A stretch of DNA of 64,000 nucleotides from Streptomyces sp. SID13726 (GCF_010548375.1 NZ_JAAGLY010000028.1:35381-99380), one strand, 5' to 3'. Positions 49,402 through 59,250 are shown, counted from the stretch's first letter. Numbers and translations: made by a program. Notes: generated by a model not told the origin, from the letters alone.

Positions 49402-50427
49402 GTGGCGTCCAACCCGCCTGCCCCCGAGGCCCCTCCCGTACCGCGCAGCACTCTCGTGTACGGCGGCTACCAAGCCGACGACGAGGCCCCGGTCGGCGAG
49501 TGGAACCCGACCGCGGATTCCCTCGCCCCCGTACGAGGCCGGCACCGTGTCGCCAAGCAGCGCGGCGGAGGTTTCGCCCGCAGCTCCACCGTTCTCGGCG
49601 TCGGTGTCATAGCCGCCGTCAGCGCCGGCGGGATGGCCAGCGCCAACACCGGCAAGCCGCCCGTGTCGATCTCGATGCCCGACCTGCCCAACGTGGGGTC
49701 GCTCATCTCGGACGACTCCGGCTCCGCCGCCGCCGACACCAGCGCCTTCAGCAGCGTCGGCGCCACCACCGCCGACACCGCCAAGGGCACCTCGGACGCC
49801 GGTGAGGCACTGCGCTCGCGGATCCTCGCCCAGGCCGAGACGCAGCAGAACCAGATCGACACCAAGGCCGCCAAGGCCGTCGCGGACGCCGCCCAGAAGG
49901 AGGCCGACGAGGCAGCCGCCAAGGCGGAGAAGGACGCTCAGGAGAAGGCCGCCGCCGCGAAGAAGAAGGCCGAGCAGGCCGCCGCGGAGAAGGCCGAGGC
50001 CGCGCGCCTGGCCGAGCTCGCCAAGCAGTACACGCTGCCGACCTCGTCGTACACCATCACCTCGACCTTCGGTCAGGCCGGTTCGCTGTGGTCCTCCGGC
50101 TACCACACGGGCCTCGACTTCGCGGCGCCCACGGGCACCCTCATCAAGGCGATCCACAGCGGCACCATCACGGAGGCCGGCTGGGCCGGTTCCTACGGCT
50201 ACCGCACGATCCTCACCCTCGACGACGGCACCGAGCTGTGGTTCTGCCACCAGTCCTCGATCAGCGTCAGCGTCGGCCAGAAGGTCGGCACCGGTGACGT
50301 GATCGGGCGCGTGGGCGCCACGGGCAACGTGACCGGCGCGCACCTGCACCTGGAGGTCCACCCGGGCGGCGCGGCCGACGGGATCGACCCGATGGCGTGG
50401 CTGCGGGGCAAGGGGCTCACGCCCTGA
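49402..50427 (+). CDS. M23-family peptidoglycan endopeptidase
   Basis: 341 aa. An export segment (SSTVLGVGVIAAVSAGGMASA) is followed by an Ala/Lys/Glu coiled-coil (about 130-215) and a C-terminal LytM/M23 domain with HTGLDFAAPTGT and GAHLHLEVHPGG (zinc ligands). Cleaves cross-links in peptidoglycan. The c-di-AMP riboswitch leader makes it part of the osmotic/cell-wall regulon. GTG 49402 is set by gaaggaaagg upstream. Confidence 0.94.
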   Translation: MASNPPAPEAPPVPRSTLVYGGYQADDEAPVGEWNPTADSLAPVRGRHRVAKQRGGGFARSSTVLGVGVIAAVSAGGMASANTGKPPVSISMPDLPNVGSLISDDSGSAAADTSAFSSVGATTADTAKGTSDAGEALRSRILAQAETQQNQIDTKAAKAVADAAQKEADEAAAKAEKDAQEKAAAAKKKAEQAAAEKAEAARLAELAKQYTLPTSSYTITSTFGQAGSLWSSGYHTGLDFAAPTGTLIKAIHSGTITEAGWAGSYGYRTILTLDDGTELWFCHQSSISVSVGQKVGTGDVIGRVGATGNVTGAHLHLEVHPGGAADGIDPMAWLRGKGLTP

Positions 50428-50450
50428 GGTTCTTTACGGAACTTTGTCGC

Positions 50451-50479
50451 AGGCATCGGAAGATCGGCTTCCGGTGCCT
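50451..50479. terminator. Terminator after the M23 peptidase gene
   Basis: aggcatcggaag / cttccggtgcct stem (one G-U) with loop atcgg. Confidence 0.75.
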
Positions 50480-50494
50480 GCGTTGTCGTAGGAC

Positions 50495-51448
50495 ATGACT
50501 TCCTCTCCCCTTCGCAAGCTCGGCTCCTCCGATCTGGAGGTCTTCCCGCTCTCCCTCGGCGGCAACGTGTTCGGCTGGACCGCGGACGAGTCCCACTCGT
50601 TCGCGGTCCTCGACGCGTACGCGGCCGCGGGCGGCAACTTCGTCGACACGGCCGATTCCTACTCGGCGTGGATCGACGGCAACTCCGGCGGCGAGTCCGA
50701 GACCATCATCGGCAAGTGGGTGGCGGCCCGCGGCAACCGCGACGATGTCGTCATCGCCACGAAGGTCAGCCAGCACCCCGCCTTCCCCGGCCTGTCCGCC
50801 GCGAACATCAAGGCGGCCGCGGAGGCCTCGCTGCGCCGCCTGGGCACCGATCACATCGATCTGTACTACACCCACTTCGACAAGCCGGAGATACCCGTCG
50901 AGGAGATCATCGGCGCGCTCGACGAGCTGGTGAAGGCGGGCAAGGTGCGGGCGATCGGCGCGTCCAACATCTCCGCCGAGCGCCTCTCGGAGTCCCTCGC
51001 CTTCTCCGACCGCGAGGGCCTGGCCCGGTACGTGGCCGTGCAGCCGCACTACAACCTGGTCTCCCGCGACACCTACGAGGGCGACCTCCAGGCCGTCGTC
51101 GCCCGCGAGGGCCTCTCCGCGGTCCCGTACTCCGCCCTCGCCTCCGGGTTCCTCACCGGCAAGTACCGCGCCGGTACGACCGTGGACAGCCCGCGCGCGG
51201 TGGCGGGCGCCGGCAAGCACCTCGACACCGAGCGCGGCCGGAAGGTCCTCGCGGCCCTCGACGACATCGCCGAGGCACACCGGGTCCCCGTCGCCACGGT
51301 CGCCCTCGCCTGGCTCGCCGCCCAGCCGACGGTCACGGCCCCGATCGCGTCCGCGCGCACGGTGGAGCAGCTGCCGGCGCTGGTGAGGGTGGCGGAACTG
51401 GCGCTGACGGAGGAGGAGCTGGCACGGCTGACGGAGGCGTCGGCCTGA
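50495..51448 (+). CDS. Aldo/keto reductase
   Basis: A 317-aa TIM-barrel NADPH-dependent oxidoreductase. Catalytic residues: Asp and Tyr in FVDTADSYSAW, Lys in VIATKVS, His in DLYYTHFDKP. NADPH-binding residues lie in PIASARTVEQL near the end. Reduces aldehydes or ketones; substrate unknown. Related in sequence to YcsN/Tas-like reductases. Confidence 0.94.
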   Translation: MTSSPLRKLGSSDLEVFPLSLGGNVFGWTADESHSFAVLDAYAAAGGNFVDTADSYSAWIDGNSGGESETIIGKWVAARGNRDDVVIATKVSQHPAFPGLSAANIKAAAEASLRRLGTDHIDLYYTHFDKPEIPVEEIIGALDELVKAGKVRAIGASNISAERLSESLAFSDREGLARYVAVQPHYNLVSRDTYEGDLQAVVAREGLSAVPYSALASGFLTGKYRAGTTVDSPRAVAGAGKHLDTERGRKVLAALDDIAEAHRVPVATVALAWLAAQPTVTAPIASARTVEQLPALVRVAELALTEEELARLTEASA

Positions 51449-51463
51449 TCCAAACGACAGGCC

Positions 51464-52819
51464 CTACGTCCGGTACGGGTTGTACGCGGGGTACGGCACC
51501 GTCGGCTGGACCGGATGCGTGGGGTGGGCCGTCGGGTGGGTCGGGTAGCCGTACACCCCGTACACCGGCCAAGGCGGCGCGGCCACCGGTACCGGCGGTG
51601 CCGTCATCCGTGCCGCGTGGTCCAGCGCGGGCCGCGCGATCTCGCGGCGCCACCACAGCTCGTGCAGCAACTCCCGTTCCCGTACGACGAAGTCGGGCCC
51701 GGCCTTGCCGAGCCGCCCCCGTCGTCGTAGGAACGCGAGAGACGTGGCGTAGGACTCGTACTGCGCGACCGCCCGCCCCGCGGGCCGCCCCCCGAGCTGC
51801 CGCCGCGCGTACTCCCGGGCCACCCGCCGCGCCCGCATCGAGCCGAGGACGTACGGCTCGGTCGGGGTCAGCCAGCCGGCGACGGCGTACGCGGGCAGCT
51901 CCTCGCGCACGGTCTTCAGCTCCCGCTGCCGCGTCCAGACGACCAGCCAGGTCAGCAGCGCGAACGCCGGCACCATGAACATCGCGTACACCGCGAAGAA
52001 CCCGTACTCCCCGAACGTCGACGAGCCGTTCCACATCGCGTGCATGCCCATCGCGAGCAGCAGGCCGGAGAGCGGGACGAGCACCCGCCGTACGTGCTGG
52101 TGCTCCGCCGACAGCGCGGAGACGCCGAAGCCGATGCCGGTCAGGACGGTGAAGAGGGGGTGCGCGAACGGTGACATCACCACGCGCACGAAGAAGGTCG
52201 CGGCGGTGACGGAGGCGATGCCGCGGTCGCCGGTGAGCTGGTCGGTGCCGAAGGCGGTGCCGAGGTAGAGGATGTTCTCGGTGAACGCGAACCCGGTCGC
52301 GGTGACCCCGGCGATCACCACTCCGTCGACGATCCCGGTGAAGTCCCGTCTGCGGAACAGGAAGACGAGCAGGACGGCGGCGGCCTTGGCGGACTCCTCG
52401 ACGACCGGCGCTATCACGGTCGCGCCGAGCGTGTCCGCGCTGGAGGGGTCCGCGGTCGCCGTGGCTATCCACTTCGTCGCGAAGCTGTTGGCCACGATCG
52501 CTATCAGCGCCGCCGCGCAGGCGCCCCACGCGAACGCGAACACCAGGTTGCGCCAGGGCCCTGGTTCGACCCGGTCGAGCCAGCGGAAGGCGGCCAGGAG
52601 CAGCGGCACCGGCAGCACGGCCAGCCCGAGTCCGACCAGGAACCCCTCGGTACCGGTCTGCTGCCGGACCAGGGCCAGGATGACGAGCCCGGACAGCGCG
52701 AGGAGCGTGATCAGCGCGCCGTAGCGCACCCACTTCCGCTGCCACCAGTGCGCGTGCCGCAGCGCGCCGCCACCGGTGGGGTCACCGGGGTGCGTCGGAT
52801 ACGGGGGACAGGTGGCCAC
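51464..52819 (-). CDS. PrsW-family intramembrane metalloprotease
   Basis: A 451-aa protein with about nine TM segments. Family motifs: EESAKAAAVLLVF (Glu-Glu), MSPFAHPLFTVLTGIGFG (His) and MGMHAMWNGS (His). The Pro/Tyr/His-rich C-terminal tail is cytoplasmic. Relatives cleave membrane anti-sigma factors. GTG start. Confidence 0.92.
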   Translation of the reverse strand: MATCPPYPTHPGDPTGGGALRHAHWWQRKWVRYGALITLLALSGLVILALVRQQTGTEGFLVGLGLAVLPVPLLLAAFRWLDRVEPGPWRNLVFAFAWGACAAALIAIVANSFATKWIATATADPSSADTLGATVIAPVVEESAKAAAVLLVFLFRRRDFTGIVDGVVIAGVTATGFAFTENILYLGTAFGTDQLTGDRGIASVTAATFFVRVVMSPFAHPLFTVLTGIGFGVSALSAEHQHVRRVLVPLSGLLLAMGMHAMWNGSSTFGEYGFFAVYAMFMVPAFALLTWLVVWTRQRELKTVREELPAYAVAGWLTPTEPYVLGSMRARRVAREYARRQLGGRPAGRAVAQYESYATSLAFLRRRGRLGKAGPDFVVRERELLHELWWRREIARPALDHAARMTAPPVPVAAPPWPVYGVYGYPTHPTAHPTHPVQPTVPYPAYNPYRT

Positions 52820-52859
52820 GGCATCGACCTTAACGAGACGGCGGGGACTGCTGGAACGC

Positions 52860-53735
52860 TCAGGCGCCGGAGGAGGGTTGGTCGGATCGGTCGGATCGGT
52901 CGGAACGGTCCGGTCGGTCGCCGTGCTGTACGCGACGGAACAGCAGGTCGTTCACGACATGTCCCTTGTCCAGTCCCTGCCCCTCGAAACGGGTCAGCGG
53001 CCGGAAGTCGGGACGCGGCGCGAAACCGCCGTCGGCCTGGGTGTTCTCGAAGTCGGGGTGCGCGTCCAGCACTTCGAGCATCTGTTCGGCGTACGGCTCC
53101 CAGTCGGTCGCGCAGTGCACGGTCGCGCCGGGCCTGAGCCGGGTCGCGGCCAGGTCCAGGAACTCCGGCTGGATCAGCCGCCGCTTGTGGTGCCGCTTCT
53201 TCGGCCAGGGGTCGGGGAAGTACACCCGCAGCCCGTCGAGCGAGTCCTTCATGAGCATCTCGCGCAGCAGGATGATGGCGTCGCCGTTGCAGACCCGGAT
53301 GTTGGTCAGGTGGTGCTGCTCGGCCAGGTTGAGCAGGTTCCCCTGGCCCGGGGTGTGCACGTCGACGGCGAGGATGTTGGTGTCCGGGTCACCGGCGGCC
53401 ATCTGCGCGGTCGCCTCCCCCATCCCGAAGCCGATCTCCAGCACGACGGGACGGTCGTTCCCGAACAACTCGTCCGGCTCGACGGTCCACTGGCCGTCGA
53501 TGTCCAGCCCCCACCGGGACCACAGCCGCTGCAACGCGTCCGCCTGCCCCGCCGTCACCCGGCTCCGCCGCGGCTGGAAACTCCGGATCCGCCGCTCGAA
53601 GTGCGAGCCCGCGGGATCGGCACTGGGCCCGTCGGGAAACCGCGGCTCGCCCTTGGTCCGGGTGTGCCGGACGGACACACCGGGGGTGTGCGGCGAGGGC
53701 TCGGTGGCATCGGGAGTGTTGAGGGAATCAGACAC
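52860..53735 (-). CDS. trmB: tRNA (guanine-N7-)-methyltransferase
   Basis: 291 aa. LEIGFGMGEAT (SAM), LAVDVHTPGQGNLL, YFPDPWPKKRHHKRRLI (signature) and DWEPYAEQMLEVL place it in TrmB, which makes m7G46 of tRNA. Both ends are extended relative to E. coli; the tail ends in a small DRSDRSDRSDQ repeat. Confidence 0.96.
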   Translation of the reverse strand: MSDSLNTPDATEPSPHTPGVSVRHTRTKGEPRFPDGPSADPAGSHFERRIRSFQPRRSRVTAGQADALQRLWSRWGLDIDGQWTVEPDELFGNDRPVVLEIGFGMGEATAQMAAGDPDTNILAVDVHTPGQGNLLNLAEQHHLTNIRVCNGDAIILLREMLMKDSLDGLRVYFPDPWPKKRHHKRRLIQPEFLDLAATRLRPGATVHCATDWEPYAEQMLEVLDAHPDFENTQADGGFAPRPDFRPLTRFEGQGLDKGHVVNDLLFRRVQHGDRPDRSDRSDRSDQPSSGA

Positions 53736-53769
53736 AGTGGGGACGATTTTACGTGAATCCAGTGGTCCG

Positions 53770-54981
53770 TCACACGGCCCGCAGCGCTTCCAGGGCCCGC
53801 CGGGCCACCTCCCGCCCGATCGGCAGCGAGGCGGTCGCCGCGGGCGAGGGCGCGTTCAGCACGTGCACCGCCCGGGCGCCCTCCTTGATCAGGAAGTCGT
53901 CCACCAGCGTCCCGTCCCGCAGCACCGCCTGCGCCCGCACCCCGGCTGCCGAGGGCACCAGGTCGTCCACGGTCACCGCCGGCAGCAGCCTGCGCACGGC
54001 CGTGGTGAACGCCCGCCGGGACACCGACCGCCGCAGCTCCCCGGCTCCGTACCGCCAGTGCCGCCGCGCTATGTGCCAGGACCCCGGCCACGCCAGGGTG
54101 GCGCCGAGCTCCCTGGGCCGTACGACGCCCCAGTCGTAGCCCTCCCGGGCCAGCGCCGGTACCGCGTTCGGTCCGATGTGGACGCTTCCGTCGATCCCGC
54201 GCGTGAGGTGCACGCCGAGGAACGGGAACGCCGGGTCCGGCACCGGGTACACCAGGCCCCGCACCAGCTCGGGCCGGGCCAGCGTGTAGTACTCACCCCG
54301 GAACGGCACGATCCGCATCCCGGGGTCGTCCCCGGTCAGCCGGGCCACCTCGTCGCAGTGCAGCCCGGCGCAGTTCACCAGCACCCGCGCGCGTACGACG
54401 TCCCCCGCGTCCGTGCGTACGGCGACCCCGAGCTCGGGCCTGCGGTCGATCCGGCGCACCCCCGCGCCGTACCGGATCTCCGCCCCGGACGCCTCGGCCA
54501 GCTGCCGGGCGACCCCGACGAAGTCGCACACCCCGGTCGTCCCGACGTGTATGGCGGCCAGGCCCTCCACCTCGGGTTCGTACTCCGCGATCTGGGCGGC
54601 GCCCAGCTCCCGCACCGGAATGCCGTTCTCCCGGCCGCGCTGGACCAGGCCGTGCAGCCGGGGCAGCTCGCCGCGCTCGGTGGCGACGATCAGCTTGCCG
54701 GTCACCGCGTGCGCGATGCCGTACTCCGCGCAGAACTTGACCATCTCGGCGGCTCCGCGCACGGCGTACCGCGCCTTGAGCGAGCCGGGGCGGTAGTAGA
54801 TCCCGCTGTGGATCACCCCGCTGTTGCGCCCGGTCTGATGCCGGGCGGGCCCCGCCTCCTTCTCCAGCACGGTGACCCGAGTCCCGGGCGCGGCCCGAGT
54901 GATCGCGTACGCCGTGGACAACCCGACAATGCCCCCACCGATCACGAGCACGTCACAGTCGTAAGCGATCCCGGACAGCAC
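53770..54981 (-). CDS. lhgO: L-2-hydroxyglutarate oxidase
   Basis: A 403-aa FAD enzyme. The dinucleotide motif is VLVIGGGIVGLSTAYAIT, followed by ARHQTGRNSGVIHSGIYY, which is diagnostic of LhgO/YgaF, and VNCAGLHCDEVARL. It oxidises L-2-hydroxyglutarate to 2-oxoglutarate. GTG 54981 with gggagg about eight bases upstream is preferred over GTG 54987. Confidence 0.93.
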   Translation of the reverse strand: MLSGIAYDCDVLVIGGGIVGLSTAYAITRAAPGTRVTVLEKEAGPARHQTGRNSGVIHSGIYYRPGSLKARYAVRGAAEMVKFCAEYGIAHAVTGKLIVATERGELPRLHGLVQRGRENGIPVRELGAAQIAEYEPEVEGLAAIHVGTTGVCDFVGVARQLAEASGAEIRYGAGVRRIDRRPELGVAVRTDAGDVVRARVLVNCAGLHCDEVARLTGDDPGMRIVPFRGEYYTLARPELVRGLVYPVPDPAFPFLGVHLTRGIDGSVHIGPNAVPALAREGYDWGVVRPRELGATLAWPGSWHIARRHWRYGAGELRRSVSRRAFTTAVRRLLPAVTVDDLVPSAAGVRAQAVLRDGTLVDDFLIKEGARAVHVLNAPSPAATASLPIGREVARRALEALRAV

Positions 54982-55063
54982 CTGCACCACCTCCCACCCC
55001 CGATAGTGCACTGCACCACTGACAGTCACTTCAAACGCGGGGTGCGGTGATGTCGTCCCGGGC

Positions 55064-56488
55064 TCACGCCGGAGCCATCAGCAGCGGCCTGGCCCGCTCC
55101 CTCAGCTCCACCACCCTCGGCTCGTCGCCGTACGGCTCCAGCCGGTGCAGCAGGTCCTTCACGTACTCGGTGGTGCGGGCCGAGGAGATGCGCCCCGCGA
55201 CCTCCACCGCCCGCACGCCCTGCTCGCACGCCGCGTCGAGATTGCCCGACTCGAGCTCGGCGACCGCGGAGACGACCAGCCGCAGTCCGTGCGAGCGCAC
55301 GAACTCCTCCGTCGGCTTCGACAGCGCCTGCTCCGTGAACCGCCGTACCTGCCGGGGCGCCTTCAGGTCGCGGTAGCACTCCGCCGCGTCCGCCGCGAAC
55401 CGGTCGTAGGAGTAGAACCCGAGCCACGAGGGGTCGTTGTCGCCCTCCCGCGAGCGCTCCAGCCACCCCTCGGCGGCCTTCAGCGCCGCTCCGGCCGCCG
55501 CCGCGTCCCCGGCACGCGCGTGTGCCCGCGCCTCGACGAGCCGGAAGAAGCTCATGGTGCGGGCGGTCGCGAGACCACGGTTGCGCTCCAGGGCGGCCTG
55601 CGCGAGATCGACGCCCTCGTCGCCGAAGCCCCGGTAGGTCGCCTGCAACGACATCGACGCCAGCACATAGCCGCCGAGCGGTACGTCGGCCGCCGCGCGG
55701 GCGAGCCTGAGCGCCTGGATGTAGTACCGCTGGGCCGCTTCCTGCTGACCGGTGTCGAAGGCCATCCAGCCCGCGAGCCGGGTGAGCTCGGCGGAGGCGC
55801 CGAACAGCGCCCGGCCGACCTCGTCGGAGTACGAGCCGAGCAGCAGCGGTGCCGCCTCCACCCGTAAACACTCCGGCACCATGGACGAACGCCAGTCGCC
55901 GCCTCCGTACTTGGAGTCCCAGCGCCTGGCGTCCTCGGCGGCCTCCCGCAGCTTCTGCACATCGCTGTGGCCGACTTTGAGCGGTGCGCCGGTGCCCTCG
56001 GAGTGGTTCACCTCGCGCGCGACCGAGCTGTCGGCCGGGGTTATCAGCCACCGTGAGGCGGGCGTTGCGTATGCGCTCACTGCGAACGAGCCCGCCAGGG
56101 ACTGCCAGATGCCGCCCGTGCCCGCGCGGCGGCCGGCGAGGTCGAGACGGTAGAGCTCCGTCGCCGACCGGACCGCCTGGCCGACGTCCCTGGGGAAGGC
56201 GAGGCCCACCTCCGGCGCGGGATCCGCGTCCGCCAGGCCGATCTCGTGGAGCGGCACCGGGCGGCCGAGCTTCTGGCCGATGGCGGCGGCGATGAGGTGC
56301 GGCGCCGCACCCTGCGGCACCATCCCCTTCGACACCCAGCGCGCCACCGACGTCTTGTCGTAGCGAAGTGTCAACCCGCGTTGGGCGCCAAGATCGTTGA
56401 CGCGACGCGCGAGTCCTGCGTTGCTGATTCCCGCGAGGGCGAGAACGGCGCCGAGCTTTTCGTTCGGCCCGCGTTGCTCCCTGGACAT
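55064..56488 (-). CDS. HTH-TPR regulator conserved in Streptomyces
   Basis: 474 aa. N-terminal DNA-binding-like segment GAVLALAGISNAGLARRVNDLGAQRGLTLRYDKTSVARWVSKG. The middle is a highly characteristic region (ATELYRLDLAGRRAGTGGIWQSLAGSFAVSAYATPASRWLI) and the C-terminal half is TPR-like repeats. It resembles the NsdA-type regulators in layout, but I cannot name it. A palindrome ccgtact-ga-agtacgg lies 120 bases upstream. Confidence 0.82.
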   Translation of the reverse strand: MSREQRGPNEKLGAVLALAGISNAGLARRVNDLGAQRGLTLRYDKTSVARWVSKGMVPQGAAPHLIAAAIGQKLGRPVPLHEIGLADADPAPEVGLAFPRDVGQAVRSATELYRLDLAGRRAGTGGIWQSLAGSFAVSAYATPASRWLITPADSSVAREVNHSEGTGAPLKVGHSDVQKLREAAEDARRWDSKYGGGDWRSSMVPECLRVEAAPLLLGSYSDEVGRALFGASAELTRLAGWMAFDTGQQEAAQRYYIQALRLARAAADVPLGGYVLASMSLQATYRGFGDEGVDLAQAALERNRGLATARTMSFFRLVEARAHARAGDAAAAGAALKAAEGWLERSREGDNDPSWLGFYSYDRFAADAAECYRDLKAPRQVRRFTEQALSKPTEEFVRSHGLRLVVSAVAELESGNLDAACEQGVRAVEVAGRISSARTTEYVKDLLHRLEPYGDEPRVVELRERARPLLMAPA

Positions 56489-57171
56489 GCGCCACCCCTC
56501 GACACAGACGGCTGCCGCGCTGGCATAACCACGCGGCATTCGTAAACCCAGCGTAGTTCGCCGCATCCCAAGCGTTAAGAGGCATTGTTCCGGATGGCGG
56601 GATTGTGGTCCGTACTGAAGTACGGGTCCGATACGCGCAGTTGCGTCGTGCTCCCGCTGTGTGGCCGTGCGCCTGTGCGTGCGCTCTTCTCCGGCCATCG
56701 GGGGAGCGGTTCCATGGGCCGTGCGTGGGTCGGCCCGCTGTACTGGATCCAGTGGGCTGGGGGACACCGCCGCCTACATCCCCGCGGGCGGCGGAACGGC
56801 CCGGGGGGCGAAGTGGCGTCTCCCGGGCTGCGCGCCTGTCGTGCGGCGCGCGGAGTGTGTACGGAGCGTGCGCGAGCCTGCTCCGATGGCGCCGATTTGG
56901 CTGAAAATCTACCCTCGTTCTCGCGGGCGATCAGCCCTCCCACCATGGCAGTTGAGGGCGCGTTAGGTGTTCTGGGGGAGCGTTTCGGGGGCGCATTCGC
57001 GTCGCACGCCCCTTGCCCGGCGCCGGTGTTCGCTGGCGTACGCGGGTGTTCACAGGGGCGCGTTCCCCTCGTCCCGAGCGGCTCCACCAGCTCTCCGGCA
57101 GGCTTCCTTCATGGCAGCATGGTGACCGGTTCGTACGGTGCACTGGTTGTCCACAGCCTGTGGAGGCGTCG
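56489..57171. other. Long non-coding gap between divergent genes
   Basis: No credible gene; frames are open on both strands only because of base composition. Contains the palindrome at 56610-56625 and presumably promoters for both flanking genes. Confidence 0.5.
56610..56625. promoter_or_regulatory. Perfect 7-2-7 palindrome upstream of the HTH-TPR regulator
   Basis: ccgtact-ga-agtacgg; size and position fit an operator, possibly for autoregulation. Confidence 0.5.
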
Positions 57172-59250
57172 ATGCGGTGGTTGGTGGGATGGAGCAGCAC
57201 CGCCGCCGGTGTTTCCGCGATCGGGACCGCGGGAGCCACCGGAAGCGACGGCGAGACCGTTCACCCGGTGGGTTCCCAACTCCTGTGGGGGGACCCGGAT
57301 CCGCTGTGGGCGGTCGGCGACTGGCGCCCCGACGAGGTGCGCGTGGTGAAGGTCGACGAACAGACCCGGATCGCGGTCCTCGGCACCTGCGGCGCCTCCG
57401 ACGAACAGCTGCGGGTCGGACTGCTCGCCGCGCGCGGAGGGGCACTTCGGCATCTGACGGCCTGGTCGGGCGCGTACACGGCGGTGGTCCAGGTGGGCCG
57501 CCGGATCACCGTCTCCGGCGATCTCGCGGGCGCGCGGCCGGTGTTCCACACACCCTGGGCGGGCGGCACGGCCTACGCGACCGCCGCCCTCCCGCTCGCC
57601 GACCTCATCGAGGCCAACCTCGACTTCGGTCACCTCGCCGCCCTGCTCGCCGCCCCGGACGTGCCGGCCGCGCTGCACGACTCCACGCCCTACGAAGGCG
57701 TACGGCGCATTCCGCCGGGGCACGCGCTGATCCTGCGCAACGGCGCCCGTGAGATCGCCGGGTACGAGCCGGTCGCCTCGCTCGCCGTCGCCGCGCCCAC
57801 CGCCGACGCGGACAGCGCGGTCGACGGCGTACGGGACGCTCTCGTGGAGGCGGTGCGCGCGCGTCTGTCCGCGCCCCGCCACGTGCCGGACATCGACCCC
57901 GGCCCGGTGCCCGGCATGGGCCCCGCCGAACGGCGTGCCGCGCGCGGGATGCCGGTGCCGGGGATCGGGGCCGACCTGTCCGGGGGGCCCGCGTCGGGGA
58001 CGCTCGCCCTGCTGGCGGCCGGGCTGCCGGGGATGCCGGGGACCGTCCTGGGACACGGCACCGGGGCCGGTGAGCGGCTGTTGGCGGTGACCTTCAACGA
58101 CCTCGCGGTGAGCGGGCGGGAGGCCGAGGTGGAGCGGGCGGGGACGCTCGCGGCCAACCCCCGGCTGCATCACGTGGTGGTGGCCGGCGGTGAGGAAACG
58201 CTTCCGTACGCCGAACTGGACGGGCCGCTGACGGACGAACCCGGGCCCTGCCTGGTGACAGCCGCACGGCACCGCGCGCGGCTCGCGGCGGGCAGCGCGG
58301 ACCACTTCACGGGGTACGGCGCCCGGCAGGTCCTGGACGCCCACCCGGCGCGCCTCGCCGACCTGCTGATGGACCGCAAGCGGCGCCACCTGGTCCGGCC
58401 GGTGGCCGCGCTGGCCAAGGCGGACGGCTCGGTGCTGGTCCCCGCGCGCGTGTACGGGGCGGCACGGAAGCTGGCCCGTACGCCGTACCGCGCGGGCCTG
58501 GAGGTGCTGGCCGACCGTCTCCTGCACCGGCGCTTCGACGAGCCCGGGGGTGCGGTGGGGGCCTCTCTCGCCGCGCTCACCTGGGCCAGGCCCGGGCCCG
58601 CGGCGCGCTGGCTCACCGGTGAGGCGCTGGCTGAAGTATCGGTTCGCCTACAGGGGGCCACGCATCGGTCCGGGGTGGGGCCGGGGCAGCATCCCGGTGA
58701 CTTCCGCGCGCGTGCGGCGCTCGCTCGGCACGCGTCGGATCTGCGGGTCCTGGAGCAGGCCGCGGAGATCCGCTCGCAGCGGCTGCACGCGCCGTTCCTC
58801 GACAACCAGGTCGTGCGGGCCTGCCGTGCCCTCCCGGAGGCGCTGCGGGTCCAGCCGGGCGCCCGCGCGGAGATCCTCCGTACGGTGCTGGAGGGGGCGG
58901 GCGTCTCCGACCTCCCGCCCGGCTGGGGGGCACCGTCCCACGCCTCCTCGGCGGCGGCGACGCGGACGGGGTTGCGGGTGGCGGCGGACTCGCTGATGTC
59001 GCTGTTCGGGACTCCGCTGCTGGCTCAGGCGGGGCTGGTGGAGGCACGGGTCGTCCGCAAGGCGCTCCGCGGGGCGGCGGAGGGGGAGGCGCTGCCGTTG
59101 GACGGGCTGGCGGATCTGGTCTCGCTGGAGCTGTGGTTGGGGCGGTTGCTGGCTCGGCGGGGGACGTGCTGGACGGGGACGCCGGCTCGGGCGCGGGCTG
59201 TGCCGGCGGGGATTCGGCCGCAGCGCGGAGCGTTGGCCTCCGGCGGTTGA
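57172..59250 (+). CDS. Asparagine synthetase-like protein with degenerate active sites
   Basis: 692 aa. Overall layout is that of AsnB or lasso-peptide cyclases: an N-terminal Ntn-like domain (VTVSGDLAGARPVFHT, PYEGVRRIPPGHALIL) and a C-terminal synthetase domain (LHAPFLDNQVVRACRALPE). Residue 2 is Arg, so the glutaminase Cys is absent. The PP-loop reads LSGGPASGTLALL, where active enzymes have SGGLDSS, so the Asp is lost. Activity is doubtful. No lasso precursor or leader peptidase was seen alongside. Confidence 0.85.
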   Translation: MRWLVGWSSTAAGVSAIGTAGATGSDGETVHPVGSQLLWGDPDPLWAVGDWRPDEVRVVKVDEQTRIAVLGTCGASDEQLRVGLLAARGGALRHLTAWSGAYTAVVQVGRRITVSGDLAGARPVFHTPWAGGTAYATAALPLADLIEANLDFGHLAALLAAPDVPAALHDSTPYEGVRRIPPGHALILRNGAREIAGYEPVASLAVAAPTADADSAVDGVRDALVEAVRARLSAPRHVPDIDPGPVPGMGPAERRAARGMPVPGIGADLSGGPASGTLALLAAGLPGMPGTVLGHGTGAGERLLAVTFNDLAVSGREAEVERAGTLAANPRLHHVVVAGGEETLPYAELDGPLTDEPGPCLVTAARHRARLAAGSADHFTGYGARQVLDAHPARLADLLMDRKRRHLVRPVAALAKADGSVLVPARVYGAARKLARTPYRAGLEVLADRLLHRRFDEPGGAVGASLAALTWARPGPAARWLTGEALAEVSVRLQGATHRSGVGPGQHPGDFRARAALARHASDLRVLEQAAEIRSQRLHAPFLDNQVVRACRALPEALRVQPGARAEILRTVLEGAGVSDLPPGWGAPSHASSAAATRTGLRVAADSLMSLFGTPLLAQAGLVEARVVRKALRGAAEGEALPLDGLADLVSLELWLGRLLARRGTCWTGTPARARAVPAGIRPQRGALASGG

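Noticed and set aside
57109..58527. 472-aa open frame opposite the asparagine-synthetase-like gene
   Set aside because: Shadow frame with Arg/Gly/Pro bias and no motifs.
57172..59250. Lasso peptide cyclase with nearby cluster
   Set aside because: No precursor, leader peptidase or PqqD-like gene alongside, and the ATP loop is degenerate.
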